Assembly: GCA_963728155.1 (NCBI GenBank)
Contig: CAVSJF010000004.1
Coordinates: 62,001-126,000, forward strand
Source of the DNA: JACVRW01 sp963728155
GTDB taxonomy: Bacteria; Actinomycetota; Thermoleophilia; Solirubrobacterales; Thermoleophilaceae
Length of the DNA stretch: 64,000 nucleotides
Direction: 5' to 3'
Shown here: positions 26,437 through 34,785 of the stretch, one piece after another
Layout: the number at the start of each line of letters is the position of its first letter
Position numbering within the stretch: the first letter of the stretch is position 1
Translations under genes and position numbers: made by a program
The notes under the pieces: generated by a model
What the model saw: only the letters and a program-made list of their open reading frames with translations
Databases searched by the model: none
Told to the model about the DNA's origin: nothing

Positions 26437-27207
26437 ATGCTCAGACTCAAGCTTGCCCTCGGAGCGGTACTGCTCCTAGCCGTGCCCGTGACCCTTGCGA
26501 GCGCCCAGGGATCCGCTCCAACCGTCGCGGTCACGCTGTCCCAAGGAAGCTTGACGTTTGCGCCGGCCGCGCCAACCGCGGGCGGCCCCACGCGCTTCAC
26601 CTACAGCGGCAGGGGCGAGCTCAACCTGGTCACGCTGCGCGCCGGCGTGTCCGTGGATCAGCTGCGCCAGGCGCTGGGGTCGCGCAACCAGGAGGGGGCG
26701 CTCAAGCTGATCTTCCTCGAGGCGACGATCCAGCCGGACACACCGGCCACGGTCGACCTGCGGCCGAACACGACCTACGTCGCGGCGGCCGGCACGAGGG
26801 CACAGGCTCTCACCACGTTCACCACCGGCGCTGCCTCGGGAGCCACCTCGCCCGGCCCCGATGCGCGTGTCCGGATGGTCGACTACGGCTTCCGCGGTCC
26901 GGCGACCCTGCCCCGCAACGGGCGGATCCGCTTCGTCAACGACGGTACGACCTTCCACTTCGCGATCGCGTTCCCGCTGCGTCCCGGCGTGGCCGCGAGG
27001 CGGGCCAACCGCGTCTTCCGCGGCACCAACCAGAGGGCCATCGGGAGCGTCGTCGCCGGCCCGCCCGTCGATGCGCTGGGACTGATCAGCCAGGGCTCGA
27101 GCCAGGACAACGAGGTCAGGTTCCCGCGCAAGGGGCGTTACGCGATGGTCTGCTTCTTCGGTGAGCACAACCGGCTAGGCATGACCCGCGTGTATCGGGT
27201 GCGGTAG
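26437..27207 (+). CDS. Secreted protein with C-terminal cupredoxin-like region
   Basis: A 256-residue exported protein. The Sec signal peptide is LKLALGAVLLLAVPVTLASAQG. The middle is a beta-rich domain (GGPTRFTYSGRGELNLVTLR). The C-terminal 110 residues look like a cupredoxin: GRIRFVNDGTTFHFAIAF supplies a possible first His, and YAMVCFFGEHNRLGM has Cys, His and Met in the order of a type-1 copper site. Spacing (C-x4-H-x4-M) differs from classical plastocyanin, so copper binding is inference. It is the only plus-strand gene between 16 and 34 kb and is convergent with smc. Confidence 0.75.
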   Translation: MLRLKLALGAVLLLAVPVTLASAQGSAPTVAVTLSQGSLTFAPAAPTAGGPTRFTYSGRGELNLVTLRAGVSVDQLRQALGSRNQEGALKLIFLEATIQPDTPATVDLRPNTTYVAAAGTRAQALTTFTTGAASGATSPGPDARVRMVDYGFRGPATLPRNGRIRFVNDGTTFHFAIAFPLRPGVAARRANRVFRGTNQRAIGSVVAGPPVDALGLISQGSSQDNEVRFPRKGRYAMVCFFGEHNRLGMTRVYRVR

Positions 27208-27211
27208 AGGT

Positions 27212-30200
27212 CTACGCAGCCACGTCGTCGATCCCCGCGCCGCCCAGGCGGCGCGAGATCACGCGTGAGATGCCGTCGCCGCCCATGCTCACGCCGTAGA
27301 GCGTGTCGGCGGCATCCATCGTGCGCTTCTGGTGGGTCACGACGATGAACTGAGCGCGGTCGGAGTAGCGGCGCACTAGCTGCAGGAAGCGATCGATGTT
27401 CACGTCGTCGAGCGCGGCCTCCACCTCGTCGAGGATGTAGAACGGGCACGGGCGGGCCAGGAAGACGGCGAACATGAAGGCCAGCGCCACCAGGGACTTC
27501 TCCCCGCCCGACAGCAGCGAAAGGCGCTTGGTCGCCTTGCCCGGCGGCGTGACCTCGATCTCGACGCCGGTGTCGGGCTCGTCCTCCTCGTCCGCCACGG
27601 GCTCCGGCGAGTCGGGCGCCTCCTCGCCGGCGATGACCGGGCGGGGCGTCTGCTCGGCGCGCACCAGCCGCAGCCGTCCACGGCCGCCGGGGAACAGGTG
27701 CTGGACCACGTCCTCGAAGTTCTTGGCCGCCGCCGCGAAGGTCTCCTCGAAGCTCTCGCGGATCCGCCGGTCGGTCTCCTTGATCAGCCCCTCGAGCTCG
27801 GCCAGCGCCGACTCCAGGTCGGCGCGCTGGCCCTCGAGCTCCTCGACGTGAGCCACGGCCTCGTCGTACTCCTGCTTGGCCAGAGGGTTGACCGGCCCGA
27901 GCTGCTCGCGGCGGCGCCCGAGCCGCTCGACCCGCAGATTGAGCTCGTCGAGTTGCTCCTGGTCGAGCGCTTCGGCCGCGGGCTCGGGTTCAAGACCCAG
28001 TCGCGAGGCGACCTCGTTGAGCTCGCGCTCGCTCTCGGCCGCGCTGTCGCGCACCTGCTGAGCCGCCACCTCGGCGCCGGTCACGGCCTCGCTCGCGCCC
28101 TTGAGCCGGCCCTGTATCTCGGCCTCCTCCGCCGCGAAGCCGCGCAGCGCCGCGGCCGCCTGCTCGCCTCCGGCCGCGTGGCTCTCGAGCTCGGCGGTCA
28201 GGGCATCGCGGCGGGCGGTCACCGCGGCGGCGGCACGCTCCAGCGCCCTGGCCGCGCGCGCTCCGGCGCCGGCGATCTCGGCGTCACGCTCGGTACCGGT
28301 GCGAAGCCCGTCGAGCGCCCGCCGTCGGCCGGCACGCTCGGTCTCGATGCGCTCGGCCAGGCGGCGCTCGGCGCGCAGGTGCGCGAGCAGCTCGGCCCTA
28401 CGCACCGCGCCCGGGCCCTCGTCCGGCGCCTCGCGGCGGCGCGCCATTATCCATTCCACCCGCGACACGGTCTCGGCCGCCTCCGCGACCTCGCGGCCGG
28501 CGCGGCGCAGCGCGACCTCGGCCTCCTCGCGTCCGGTGTCCGCCGTCGCGACGGCGTCGCCGGCCCGCTTCGCCGCGTCCTGCGCGGCGCTCTCGGCGGC
28601 GGCGGCGTCCTGCGAGGCGGCGATCAGCCCGTCGCGGCGCCTGCGTTCCTCGATCACACGCTCGGCGCCGCCGGCGGGCGTCTGGGAAAGCTCCCCGGTG
28701 GCGCCGTCGAGCAGGCGGCCAGAGCGGGTTACCGCCACGCCGGCGAAGCCCGGCGGCAGATTGGACAGGGAATCGACGACCCATATACCGGCGAGGAGGG
28801 CCTCGGCCTGCTCGGCGGTCAGCTCGCGCGTGCGCACGTGGTCACCCAGAGGTTCCGCGCCGGGCGGTGGTGTGTCCCGGCCGCGTCCGCCACCGCCTCG
28901 CGAGCGCACGAGCGCGGTGCCTCCGCGGTCGGCCAGGCGGTCGAGCCAGCGCTCGCCGGCCGGAAGGTCGTCGACGAGCGCGGCCGAGAGGCGCGGACCG
29001 AGGGCCGCGGCCAGCGCGAGCTCGTAGCCCGGGTCGACGTCGAGCGAGCCGGCCAGGGTGGCGGCGCCGTCGGGCGCCGCCGTCGCGCCGCGCAGAAATT
29101 GGTTGACGGCGGCGAGCTCGGCGCCGGCCTGCGCGGCGCGGGTGCGCGCCGCCTCGGTGGCCCGTTCGGCCTCGCGGCGCTCCTCGCGTGCTCGTTCGAC
29201 CTCGCGCTCGGCCGCGTCGAGCGCGGTCCGGCGCTCCGCCGCCATGCCCTCGAGGCGATCGCGGGCCGCCTCGGCCTCAGTGCGTTCGGCGTCGAGCGCG
29301 GCGATCTCATCGCGCAGGCGGGCTTCTCGATCGCTCTCCAGGCGGCGGACCTCGCGCTCGAGTGAGCGGATCCGGTCGGCCGGAGGCAGCGCGTCCCAGG
29401 CCGCCTGCGTCGTGGCGCCGGGGACGGCCTCTTCGGGGGGCCGCGGCAGGCGGTCCTCGGACAGCGGCGCGGCCTCCGCGGCGGCCTCGTCACGCGCCTC
29501 CGCTTCGAGCAGGTCGAGCTGACGCAGACGCCGCTCACGGCGCTCGCCCGCTGCGCGCGTCTGTTCGCTTACTCGCTCGAGGCGCATCGCGATGCGCTCG
29601 GCGGCGGAGCGGGCCGAGAACACGTGGCCCTGCAGGCGCTCGCGGTCGCGGCTCTGGGCGGCGAAGGCCTCCTCGGCCGCCTCGCGCCGGCGCGCCACCT
29701 CGCTCAGCAGCTTCTCCGCGGCGTCGCGCTCGGCTCGGGCCGACCGCGCGCGCTCCTCGGCGGCGGCCAGCGCCAGCCGCGCGGCGCGAGCCGCGTCGCG
29801 GGCCAGGGCATGCCGGGCCTCTGAGGTCTGTCGCTCGAGCCGCGCGTGCAGCTCGGCCGCCTCGGCCTGGCGCTTGAGCGGGCGCAGCCGCGAGCGCGCC
29901 TCGCGCTCGACGTCGAGGGCGCGTCCCAGGTTGTCCTGGGTGCGATCGAGCTTCAGCTGGGCGCGCCGGCGGCGCTTGCGGTGCTTGCCGAGGCCGGCGG
30001 CCTCCTCGATCAGCAGCCGCCGCTCCCGCGGTCGCGACATGACGATCTGCTCGACCTTGCCCTGCGAGACGACCGAGTGCATCTCCTTACCCAGGCCGGA
30101 ATCTGAGAGCACCTCGATCACGTCGACGAGACGACAGCGCGCTCCGTTGAGGCGGTACTCGCCCTCGCCGTCGCGCGCCAGGCGGCGCACGATCGAGATC

Positions 30201-30490
30201 TCGGAGAACTCGGTGTCGAGGCGACCGTCACCGTTGTCGATCACCACCTCGACCTCGGCGGCGCCCGAGCCCGGGACGCCGTGGCCGCCGGCGAAGATCA
30301 CGTCCTTCATCACCTGCCCGCGCACCGCGAGCGGCGACTGCTCGCCGAGGGCCCAGAGCACGGCGTCGGTGATGTTCGACTTGCCCGAGCCGTTGGGACC
30401 GACCACCACGGACACCCCGGGCGTGAAGTCGAGCTTCGTCCGTTGCGGGAAGGACTTGAAGCCCTTCATGGAGATCGAGCGCAAATGCAT
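27212..30490 (-). CDS. smc: Chromosome segregation protein SMC
   Basis: Condensin ATPase of 1092 residues, slightly short. The N-terminal head has SMKGFKSFPQRTKLDFTPG and Walker A GPNGSGKSNITDAVLW. Two long Arg/Glu/Ala coiled coils flank a hinge at about residues 480-620 (GYELALAAALGPRLSAALVDD). The C-terminal head has signature LLSGGEKSLVALAFMFA and Walker B FYILDEVEAALDD. The coils are unusually Ala/Arg-rich, as expected at this G+C. The gene starts 10 bases after rnc; an smc-rnc link is common in Gram-positives. Confidence 0.97.
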   Translation of the reverse strand: MHLRSISMKGFKSFPQRTKLDFTPGVSVVVGPNGSGKSNITDAVLWALGEQSPLAVRGQVMKDVIFAGGHGVPGSGAAEVEVVIDNGDGRLDTEFSEISIVRRLARDGEGEYRLNGARCRLVDVIEVLSDSGLGKEMHSVVSQGKVEQIVMSRPRERRLLIEEAAGLGKHRKRRRRAQLKLDRTQDNLGRALDVEREARSRLRPLKRQAEAAELHARLERQTSEARHALARDAARAARLALAAAEERARSARAERDAAEKLLSEVARRREAAEEAFAAQSRDRERLQGHVFSARSAAERIAMRLERVSEQTRAAGERRERRLRQLDLLEAEARDEAAAEAAPLSEDRLPRPPEEAVPGATTQAAWDALPPADRIRSLEREVRRLESDREARLRDEIAALDAERTEAEAARDRLEGMAAERRTALDAAEREVERAREERREAERATEAARTRAAQAGAELAAVNQFLRGATAAPDGAATLAGSLDVDPGYELALAAALGPRLSAALVDDLPAGERWLDRLADRGGTALVRSRGGGGRGRDTPPPGAEPLGDHVRTRELTAEQAEALLAGIWVVDSLSNLPPGFAGVAVTRSGRLLDGATGELSQTPAGGAERVIEERRRRDGLIAASQDAAAAESAAQDAAKRAGDAVATADTGREEAEVALRRAGREVAEAAETVSRVEWIMARRREAPDEGPGAVRRAELLAHLRAERRLAERIETERAGRRRALDGLRTGTERDAEIAGAGARAARALERAAAAVTARRDALTAELESHAAGGEQAAAALRGFAAEEAEIQGRLKGASEAVTGAEVAAQQVRDSAAESERELNEVASRLGLEPEPAAEALDQEQLDELNLRVERLGRRREQLGPVNPLAKQEYDEAVAHVEELEGQRADLESALAELEGLIKETDRRIRESFEETFAAAAKNFEDVVQHLFPGGRGRLRLVRAEQTPRPVIAGEEAPDSPEPVADEEDEPDTGVEIEVTPPGKATKRLSLLSGGEKSLVALAFMFAVFLARPCPFYILDEVEAALDDVNIDRFLQLVRRYSDRAQFIVVTHQKRTMDAADTLYGVSMGGDGISRVISRRLGGAGIDDVAA

Positions 30491-30500
30491 CAGCGGCTGC

Positions 30501-31184
30501 TCACTTGGCTATTCCCTCGAGCGCCTGAAGCGCGGCCTCCTGCTCGGCGCCCTTCTTGGTCTTTCCTTCCCCGCGCCCGAGCTCCTGCCCCGCCACCTCG
30601 GCGGCCACCAGGAACGAACGGTCGTGGGGTGGGCCGTCCTCGGCCAGGGTGCGGTAGGCCACGGCCTCGGCCCGCCGCGCCAGACGCTCCTGGAGCACCG
30701 ACTTGTAGTCGACGGGGTGCTCGAGGGACTCGTCGATCTCGGCCGCGAACGAGGCCACCACGGCCGGCGCGGTGCGCTCGATGCCGAAGGCGAGGTAGGC
30801 CGCACCGATGATCGCCTCGCAGATCGAGGCCAGGACCCGCTCGGATTCGACCAGCATCTCGGCGCTGCGCCCCGTGCCCTCGGGCGCGGCGGCGCGCAGC
30901 TCGGCGGGCACGCCCAGGCCGCGGGCCACCCGCGCGCACGCAGCACCGCTCACGGCCTGCGCACGCACCTTGGTGAGCCGCCCGGCGCCGTAGCTCTCAA
31001 AACGCGGAAACAGGTGGTTGGAGACGGCTAGGCTCAGGACGACGTCCCCCAGGAAGGACAGCCGCTCGTAGGACTGCGAGCGATGCTCCACCCACGAGGC
31101 GTGGGTGAAGGCCTGCTCGCGCAGCTCGGCCGGCAGCTCCGCGAGCAGCTGTTCGAGATCCTCAGTGCTCGATCTCCGCGGCAT
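30501..31184 (-). CDS. rnc: RNase III family protein with altered active site
   Basis: A 227-residue protein with an RNase III fold (residues 10-145) and a C-terminal double-stranded RNA-binding domain (DYKSVLQERLARR to TKKGAEQEAALQALEGI). In true RNase III the signature is ERLEFLGD and the later site is ADxxEA. Here these read ERLSFLGD and ASICEA, so one metal-binding Glu and one Asp are both Ser. The remaining Asp (LGD) and Glu (CEA) are kept. Both domains are otherwise intact, and codon use is normal, so this is a retained protein. It overlaps acpP by 23 bases. Confidence 0.88.
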   Translation of the reverse strand: MPRRSSTEDLEQLLAELPAELREQAFTHASWVEHRSQSYERLSFLGDVVLSLAVSNHLFPRFESYGAGRLTKVRAQAVSGAACARVARGLGVPAELRAAAPEGTGRSAEMLVESERVLASICEAIIGAAYLAFGIERTAPAVVASFAAEIDESLEHPVDYKSVLQERLARRAEAVAYRTLAEDGPPHDRSFLVAAEVAGQELGRGEGKTKKGAEQEAALQALEGIAK

Positions 31185-31416
31185 GGGCGGCGACGAAGTC
31201 GGCGGCCTGGCCCACGGTAACGATCCGGGCCGCCTCCTCGTCGGGGATGCGCACCCCGTAGCTGTCCTCGAGCTCGACCACCAGCTCGACGAGATCGAGC
31301 GAGTCTGCCTCGAGGTCCTCACGGAAACGAGTGTCCTCGTGAATGCGCCCGGCGTCCACCTCCAACTCGGTGGAGAGGTGCTCACGGATGCGTTGAAGGA
31401 CCTCCGCTCGAGTCAC
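31162..31416 (-). CDS. acpP: Acyl carrier protein
   Basis: An 84-residue acidic four-helix ACP that carries acyl chains for fatty-acid synthesis. The phosphopantetheine Ser is in LEADSLDLVELVVELE (DSL motif). It lies between plsX and rnc, as in many Gram-positive bacteria, and its ATG overlaps the plsX stop by 4 bases. Confidence 0.95.
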   Translation of the reverse strand: MTRAEVLQRIREHLSTELEVDAGRIHEDTRFREDLEADSLDLVELVVELEDSYGVRIPDEEAARIVTVGQAADFVAAHAAEIEH

Positions 31417-32408
31417 GGCCCGGCGACCGTAGCAGCGGGCGCGGACCGCAAAACCCCTGCAGCCTCCAGGGCGCCGGCCGTACGGCCCACCATGTCCTCG
31501 GCCACGGCGCGGTGCGCCAGCCGCACCGCGCTCTCGATACCGCGCGGCCCAAACGACCCGTGAGCCACCACCACCGGCTTGCGCAGGCCGAGCAGGATGG
31601 CACCGCCCGCCCGCTCGGGATCGAGCTTGCGGCCGAGCTCGGCCAGCTTGCCCTTCACCAGCACGCCCCCCACGCTCGAGACCGCACCCGAGCGAATCGC
31701 GCTGCGGATGGCGGCGGTGAGGGTCTTGGCCGTGGATTCGAGCACCTTGAGGGCGACGTTGCCGGTGAAGCCATCGGTGACGATCACGTCGGCGCCCGAG
31801 GTCGGCAGGTCGAAGCCCTCGACGTTGCCCACGAAGTTGAGCGGCCCTTCGGCGATGCGCTCGTAGGCGGTCAGCACATCGGGCGTTCCCTTGCCCGACT
31901 CCTCCCCCACGCTCAGCAGTCCCACGCGCGGGCGCTTGACCCCGTGCACCGCCTCCATGAAGCCCGCTCCCAGGTAGGCGAACTGCACGAGGTGCTCGGG
32001 GCGCACCTCCACGCTGGCGCCCGCGTCGAGTAGCAGCACGTCTCCGTGTGGCAGGGGCAGCAGCACGGCGAGAGCGGGCCGGAACACGCCGCGGATGCGG
32101 CGGATGGCGATCGTGCCGGCAGCCAGCGTGGGCCCGGTGGATCCCGCGCTGACGAGCGCCTCGGCCCGGCCGTCTCCCACGGCGTGGGCGGCCTGGACGA
32201 TCGAGGCGTCGCGGCGCGCGCGCACCGCGGCCGCGGGCTCCTCCCCGCCACGGATCGTCTCCGGCGCGTCGATTATCTCGGCGTGCGGGCCGGCCTCGCG
32301 AAGCTCACCGGCGGGCCCGAACAGAATCACCGGAAGTCCCGAGCGCCGAACGCCCTCGGCCACCGCGCCCGGCCCCCCGTCGGCGCCGTTCGCGTCGACA
32401 GAGACCAT
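31413..32408 (-). CDS. plsX: Phosphate acyltransferase PlsX
   Basis: Makes acyl-phosphate from acyl-ACP for phospholipid synthesis; 331 residues. Family blocks are VSVDANGADGGPGAVAEGV at the start, ALVSAGSTGPTLAAGTI, LLLDAGASVEVRPEHLVQFA, GLLSVGEESGKG and VIVTDGFTGNVALKVLES. It runs rpmF-plsX-acpP in one transcription unit, 4 bases after rpmF. Confidence 0.96.
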   Translation of the reverse strand: MVSVDANGADGGPGAVAEGVRRSGLPVILFGPAGELREAGPHAEIIDAPETIRGGEEPAAAVRARRDASIVQAAHAVGDGRAEALVSAGSTGPTLAAGTIAIRRIRGVFRPALAVLLPLPHGDVLLLDAGASVEVRPEHLVQFAYLGAGFMEAVHGVKRPRVGLLSVGEESGKGTPDVLTAYERIAEGPLNFVGNVEGFDLPTSGADVIVTDGFTGNVALKVLESTAKTLTAAIRSAIRSGAVSSVGGVLVKGKLAELGRKLDPERAGGAILLGLRKPVVVAHGSFGPRGIESAVRLAHRAVAEDMVGRTAGALEAAGVLRSAPAATVAGP

Positions 32409-32412
32409 GGGG

Positions 32413-32613
32413 TTACTCGTCGTCGGGATCGGAGTCCGGCCGGCGCACGACTACCTCGCGGCCGGCGTAGGTGCCGCAGTTCTGGCAGACACGGTGCGGG
32501 CGGCGCGGCGCGTGGCAGCGCGGGCAGCGGCTGAGCGCGGCGGGCTCCATCTTGTGCTGGGAGCGGCGCTTGTTGGTGCGCGAGTGGGACTGTCTCTGCT
32601 TGGGAACGGCCAT
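32413..32613 (-). CDS. rpmF: 50S ribosomal protein L32, zinc-binding form
   Basis: A 66-residue L32 starting MAVPKQRQSHSRTNKRRS, with two Cys-x-x-Cys pairs (CPRC and CQNC) that bind zinc. An acidic C-terminal tail (RRPDSDPDDE) is present. The position between yceD and plsX is the conserved one. Confidence 0.96.
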   Translation of the reverse strand: MAVPKQRQSHSRTNKRRSQHKMEPAALSRCPRCHAPRRPHRVCQNCGTYAGREVVVRRPDSDPDDE

Positions 32614-32646
32614 TGGCCGGGCAAGGATAGCGGTGGACGCCAGGCC

Positions 32647-33162
32647 CTACTCGAGCTTCAGCTCGCGCAGCGCGGCCCAGCGCGGATCGGGCTCGGGCTC
32701 GTGGGCGTGCTCGGGGCCGGCCTCGTTGAGGTTCTCGCCGCAGACCGCGCAGAGGCCCAGGCAGTCCTCGCGGCAGACGATCTGGGTGGGCAGTGCCAGA
32801 GCCAGGGCGTCGCGCCCCCATGCCCGCACGTCGAGCTGGCCCTCGTCGAGATACGGCGAGCGCAGCTCCTCCCCGCCGCCGGGCTGATCGACCTCGCGAG
32901 CGTCGACCTCGACTCCGTGACCGGCCTCCTCCAGACAGCGCATGCACGGGCCGATGAGCGCCGCTTGGAAACGCAGCCGCAGTGAGTAGCCGTTCGTGGT
33001 GTGCGAGACGTCGAGCACGGCCTCCACCGATCCACCGGCGACGGTGTAGTCCTGGCCGCCGAACTCGAAGCCGTCGAGGGGCACCGAGAGCTCCAGCCGC
33101 CTGCCTTCTCCGGATGAGAGGCCGAGTCGCCCGAGGTCGAAGATCTCGGTGCGCTGAGGCAT
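32647..33162 (-). CDS. yceD: YceD family (DUF177) protein
   Basis: A 171-residue DUF177 protein, nearly always directly upstream of rpmF; linked in bacteria and chloroplasts to 23S rRNA accumulation. It shows SVPLDGFEFGGQDYTVAGGS, the Cys pair in IGPCMRCLEEA and the C-terminal Cys motif CREDCLGLCAVCGENL followed by DPRWAALREL, typical of the family. Confidence 0.92.
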   Translation of the reverse strand: MPQRTEIFDLGRLGLSSGEGRRLELSVPLDGFEFGGQDYTVAGGSVEAVLDVSHTTNGYSLRLRFQAALIGPCMRCLEEAGHGVEVDAREVDQPGGGEELRSPYLDEGQLDVRAWGRDALALALPTQIVCREDCLGLCAVCGENLNEAGPEHAHEPEPDPRWAALRELKLE

Positions 33163-33183
33163 GGATTCGAGAGTAGCGGCGGC

Positions 33184-33564
33184 TCAGCCCGAGCCGATCA
33201 GCTCGACCCGGTAGCCGTCAGGGTCGCGTACGAACGCGATGAAATAGCCCTCGGTCCGCCCGCCCGGGCGGTAGGGCGGCTTCTCGGGCTCGATCCCCTC
33301 GCCGGCCAGTGCCTCCAGTGTCCCGTCGAGGTCATCCACCGCAAGCGCGATGTGGTTGTAGCCCGTGCCCAGGTCGTAGGAGTCGACACCGTGGTTGTAG
33401 GTCAGCTCCAGTACCGGTTCCTCGCCGGGGAGGCCCATGAAAACGTTGGTCGCGTCGTCACCGATGGGCATCCGCCGACGCTCCTCGAAGCCCAGCTTCT
33501 CGTAGAAGGAGATCGAGCGGTCGATGTCACCGATGCGATAGCAGGTGTGCAGATAGGAAGCCAT
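33184..33564 (-). CDS. Glyoxalase I family protein (lactoylglutathione lyase-like)
   Basis: A 126-residue vicinal-oxygen-chelate protein. ATG at 33564 gives ASYLHTCYRIGDIDRSISFY. Metal ligands match glyoxalase I: His (LHTCYRI), Glu (VLELTYNHG), His (GYNHIALAVDD) and Glu (DGYRVELIG). It probably detoxifies methylglyoxal, using whichever thiol the cell has. It is followed by a GFA-family gene upstream and a GST gene nearby, a small detoxification cluster. Confidence 0.9.
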   Translation of the reverse strand: MASYLHTCYRIGDIDRSISFYEKLGFEERRRMPIGDDATNVFMGLPGEEPVLELTYNHGVDSYDLGTGYNHIALAVDDLDGTLEALAGEGIEPEKPPYRPGGRTEGYFIAFVRDPDGYRVELIGSG

Positions 33565-33577
33565 GCGCGGCAGGCTA

Positions 33578-33982
33578 TTACGGGAGGCGCTCCGCCTCGT
33601 AGTAGTCGCCGGCATCTTCGGTGTAGATCTGCCTGACGGTGCGCAGGCCGGTGGGCGCGTCGAGCGCTCCCGCCGCGATGCTGATCGTCTCGCGGTCGGG
33701 GGCGTCCCAGAACAGGCTCGACCCGCACTCGCCGCAGAAGCCGCGGCGGGCGTGGGTGACGCTCTCGGGGCTGTCGATCCAGCGCAGGCCGTCGTCGGCC
33801 GCGAACCGCAGGTGCTCGCTGCGGGCCGCGGTCATCGCGCTCACGTGCCCTCCCCAGCGCCGGCACTCGCCGCAGTGACATACAACGACGTCACGCAGCG
33901 GCCCCTGGATCTCGAAGCGCACCGCGCCGCACAGGCAGCGGCCCGTCGCGGGTGTTGCAGCCGGCGAAGCCACGCTGCACAT
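33578..33982 (-). CDS. GFA/CENP-V family zinc protein
   Basis: A 134-residue protein of the glutathione-dependent formaldehyde-activating (GFA) family. Zinc-binding Cys motifs are GRCLCGAVRFEI, VVCHCGECRRWGG and RGFCGECGSSLFW. Many members are not true formaldehyde enzymes, so substrate is open. It is 13 bases upstream of the glyoxalase gene and diverges from the GST gene by 23 bases. Confidence 0.9.
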   Translation of the reverse strand: MCSVASPAATPATGRCLCGAVRFEIQGPLRDVVVCHCGECRRWGGHVSAMTAARSEHLRFAADDGLRWIDSPESVTHARRGFCGECGSSLFWDAPDRETISIAAGALDAPTGLRTVRQIYTEDAGDYYEAERLP

Positions 33983-34005
33983 GTTCGCAGCGCATACTGC
34001 GCACC

Positions 34006-34785
34006 GTGCAGCGGCTCGTCACGATCCCCATCAGCCACTACTGCGAGAAGGCGCGCTGGGCCCTGGACCGCGCCGGAGTTCCCTACCGCGAGGAGCGCCA
34101 TGTGCAGGGCATCCACCGGATCGCGGCGCGGCGAGCGGGCGGCGGGGCGACGGTGCCGGTGCTGGTCACGCCCGACGGCGTGCTGGCGGAATCGGAGCAG
34201 ATCCTCGCCTGGGTCGATCAGCGTACGCCTGAGGGGAAGCGTCTGTTCCCCGCCGAGCCCGGCGAGCGGCTCGAGGTCGAGCGTCTCTGCCGGCGCTTCG
34301 ACGAGCACCTGGGCCCGAAGGGCCGACGGCTCGTGTACGTCCACATGCTCGCCCAGCGCGACGTCGCGCTGCCCTACAACAACGCCGGCGTGCCCGCCTG
34401 GGAGGCCCGCGCGCTCCGCTACGGGTGGCCGGTCGCCACACGCTTCATCGAACGCGTGCTCGACATCCGCCCCGGCGTCGAGGTCGCGGACGAGGCGGAC
34501 GTATGGGGCGAGCTCGACTTCGTGGCCGGCCTGCTCGCCGACGGACGCCCCCACCTCTGCGGAGAGCGCTTCGGGGCGGCGGACCTGACCTTTGCCGCGC
34601 TGGCCGGAGCGCTGGTACTGCCACCCGAATACGGCGTGGCGCTACCGCAGCCCGAGGTGCTTGCACCCGCGACGGCGGGACTCGTCCGGCGGGCGCGCGA
34701 GCACCCGGCCGGGCGCTACGCGCTGGCGCTCTTCTCCGACGAGCGCGTGACCTCGCCCAGGAAACCGTCCAGGACATCCAGGTAG
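34006..34785 (+). CDS. Glutathione S-transferase-like protein
   Basis: A 259-residue two-domain GST. The thioredoxin-like N-terminal part has PISHYCEKARWALDRAGV and TVPVLVTPDGVLAESEQI (cis-Pro and the Ser-containing loop). The helical C-terminal domain ends with GERFGAADLTFAALAGAL. GTG at 34006 is the best start. The last 70 bases overlap the aminotransferase gene on the other strand. A TGA one base out of frame at 34748-34750, within a CGCG context, hints the true end could be earlier. Confidence 0.88.
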   Translation: MQRLVTIPISHYCEKARWALDRAGVPYREERHVQGIHRIAARRAGGGATVPVLVTPDGVLAESEQILAWVDQRTPEGKRLFPAEPGERLEVERLCRRFDEHLGPKGRRLVYVHMLAQRDVALPYNNAGVPAWEARALRYGWPVATRFIERVLDIRPGVEVADEADVWGELDFVAGLLADGRPHLCGERFGAADLTFAALAGALVLPPEYGVALPQPEVLAPATAGLVRRAREHPAGRYALALFSDERVTSPRKPSRTSR

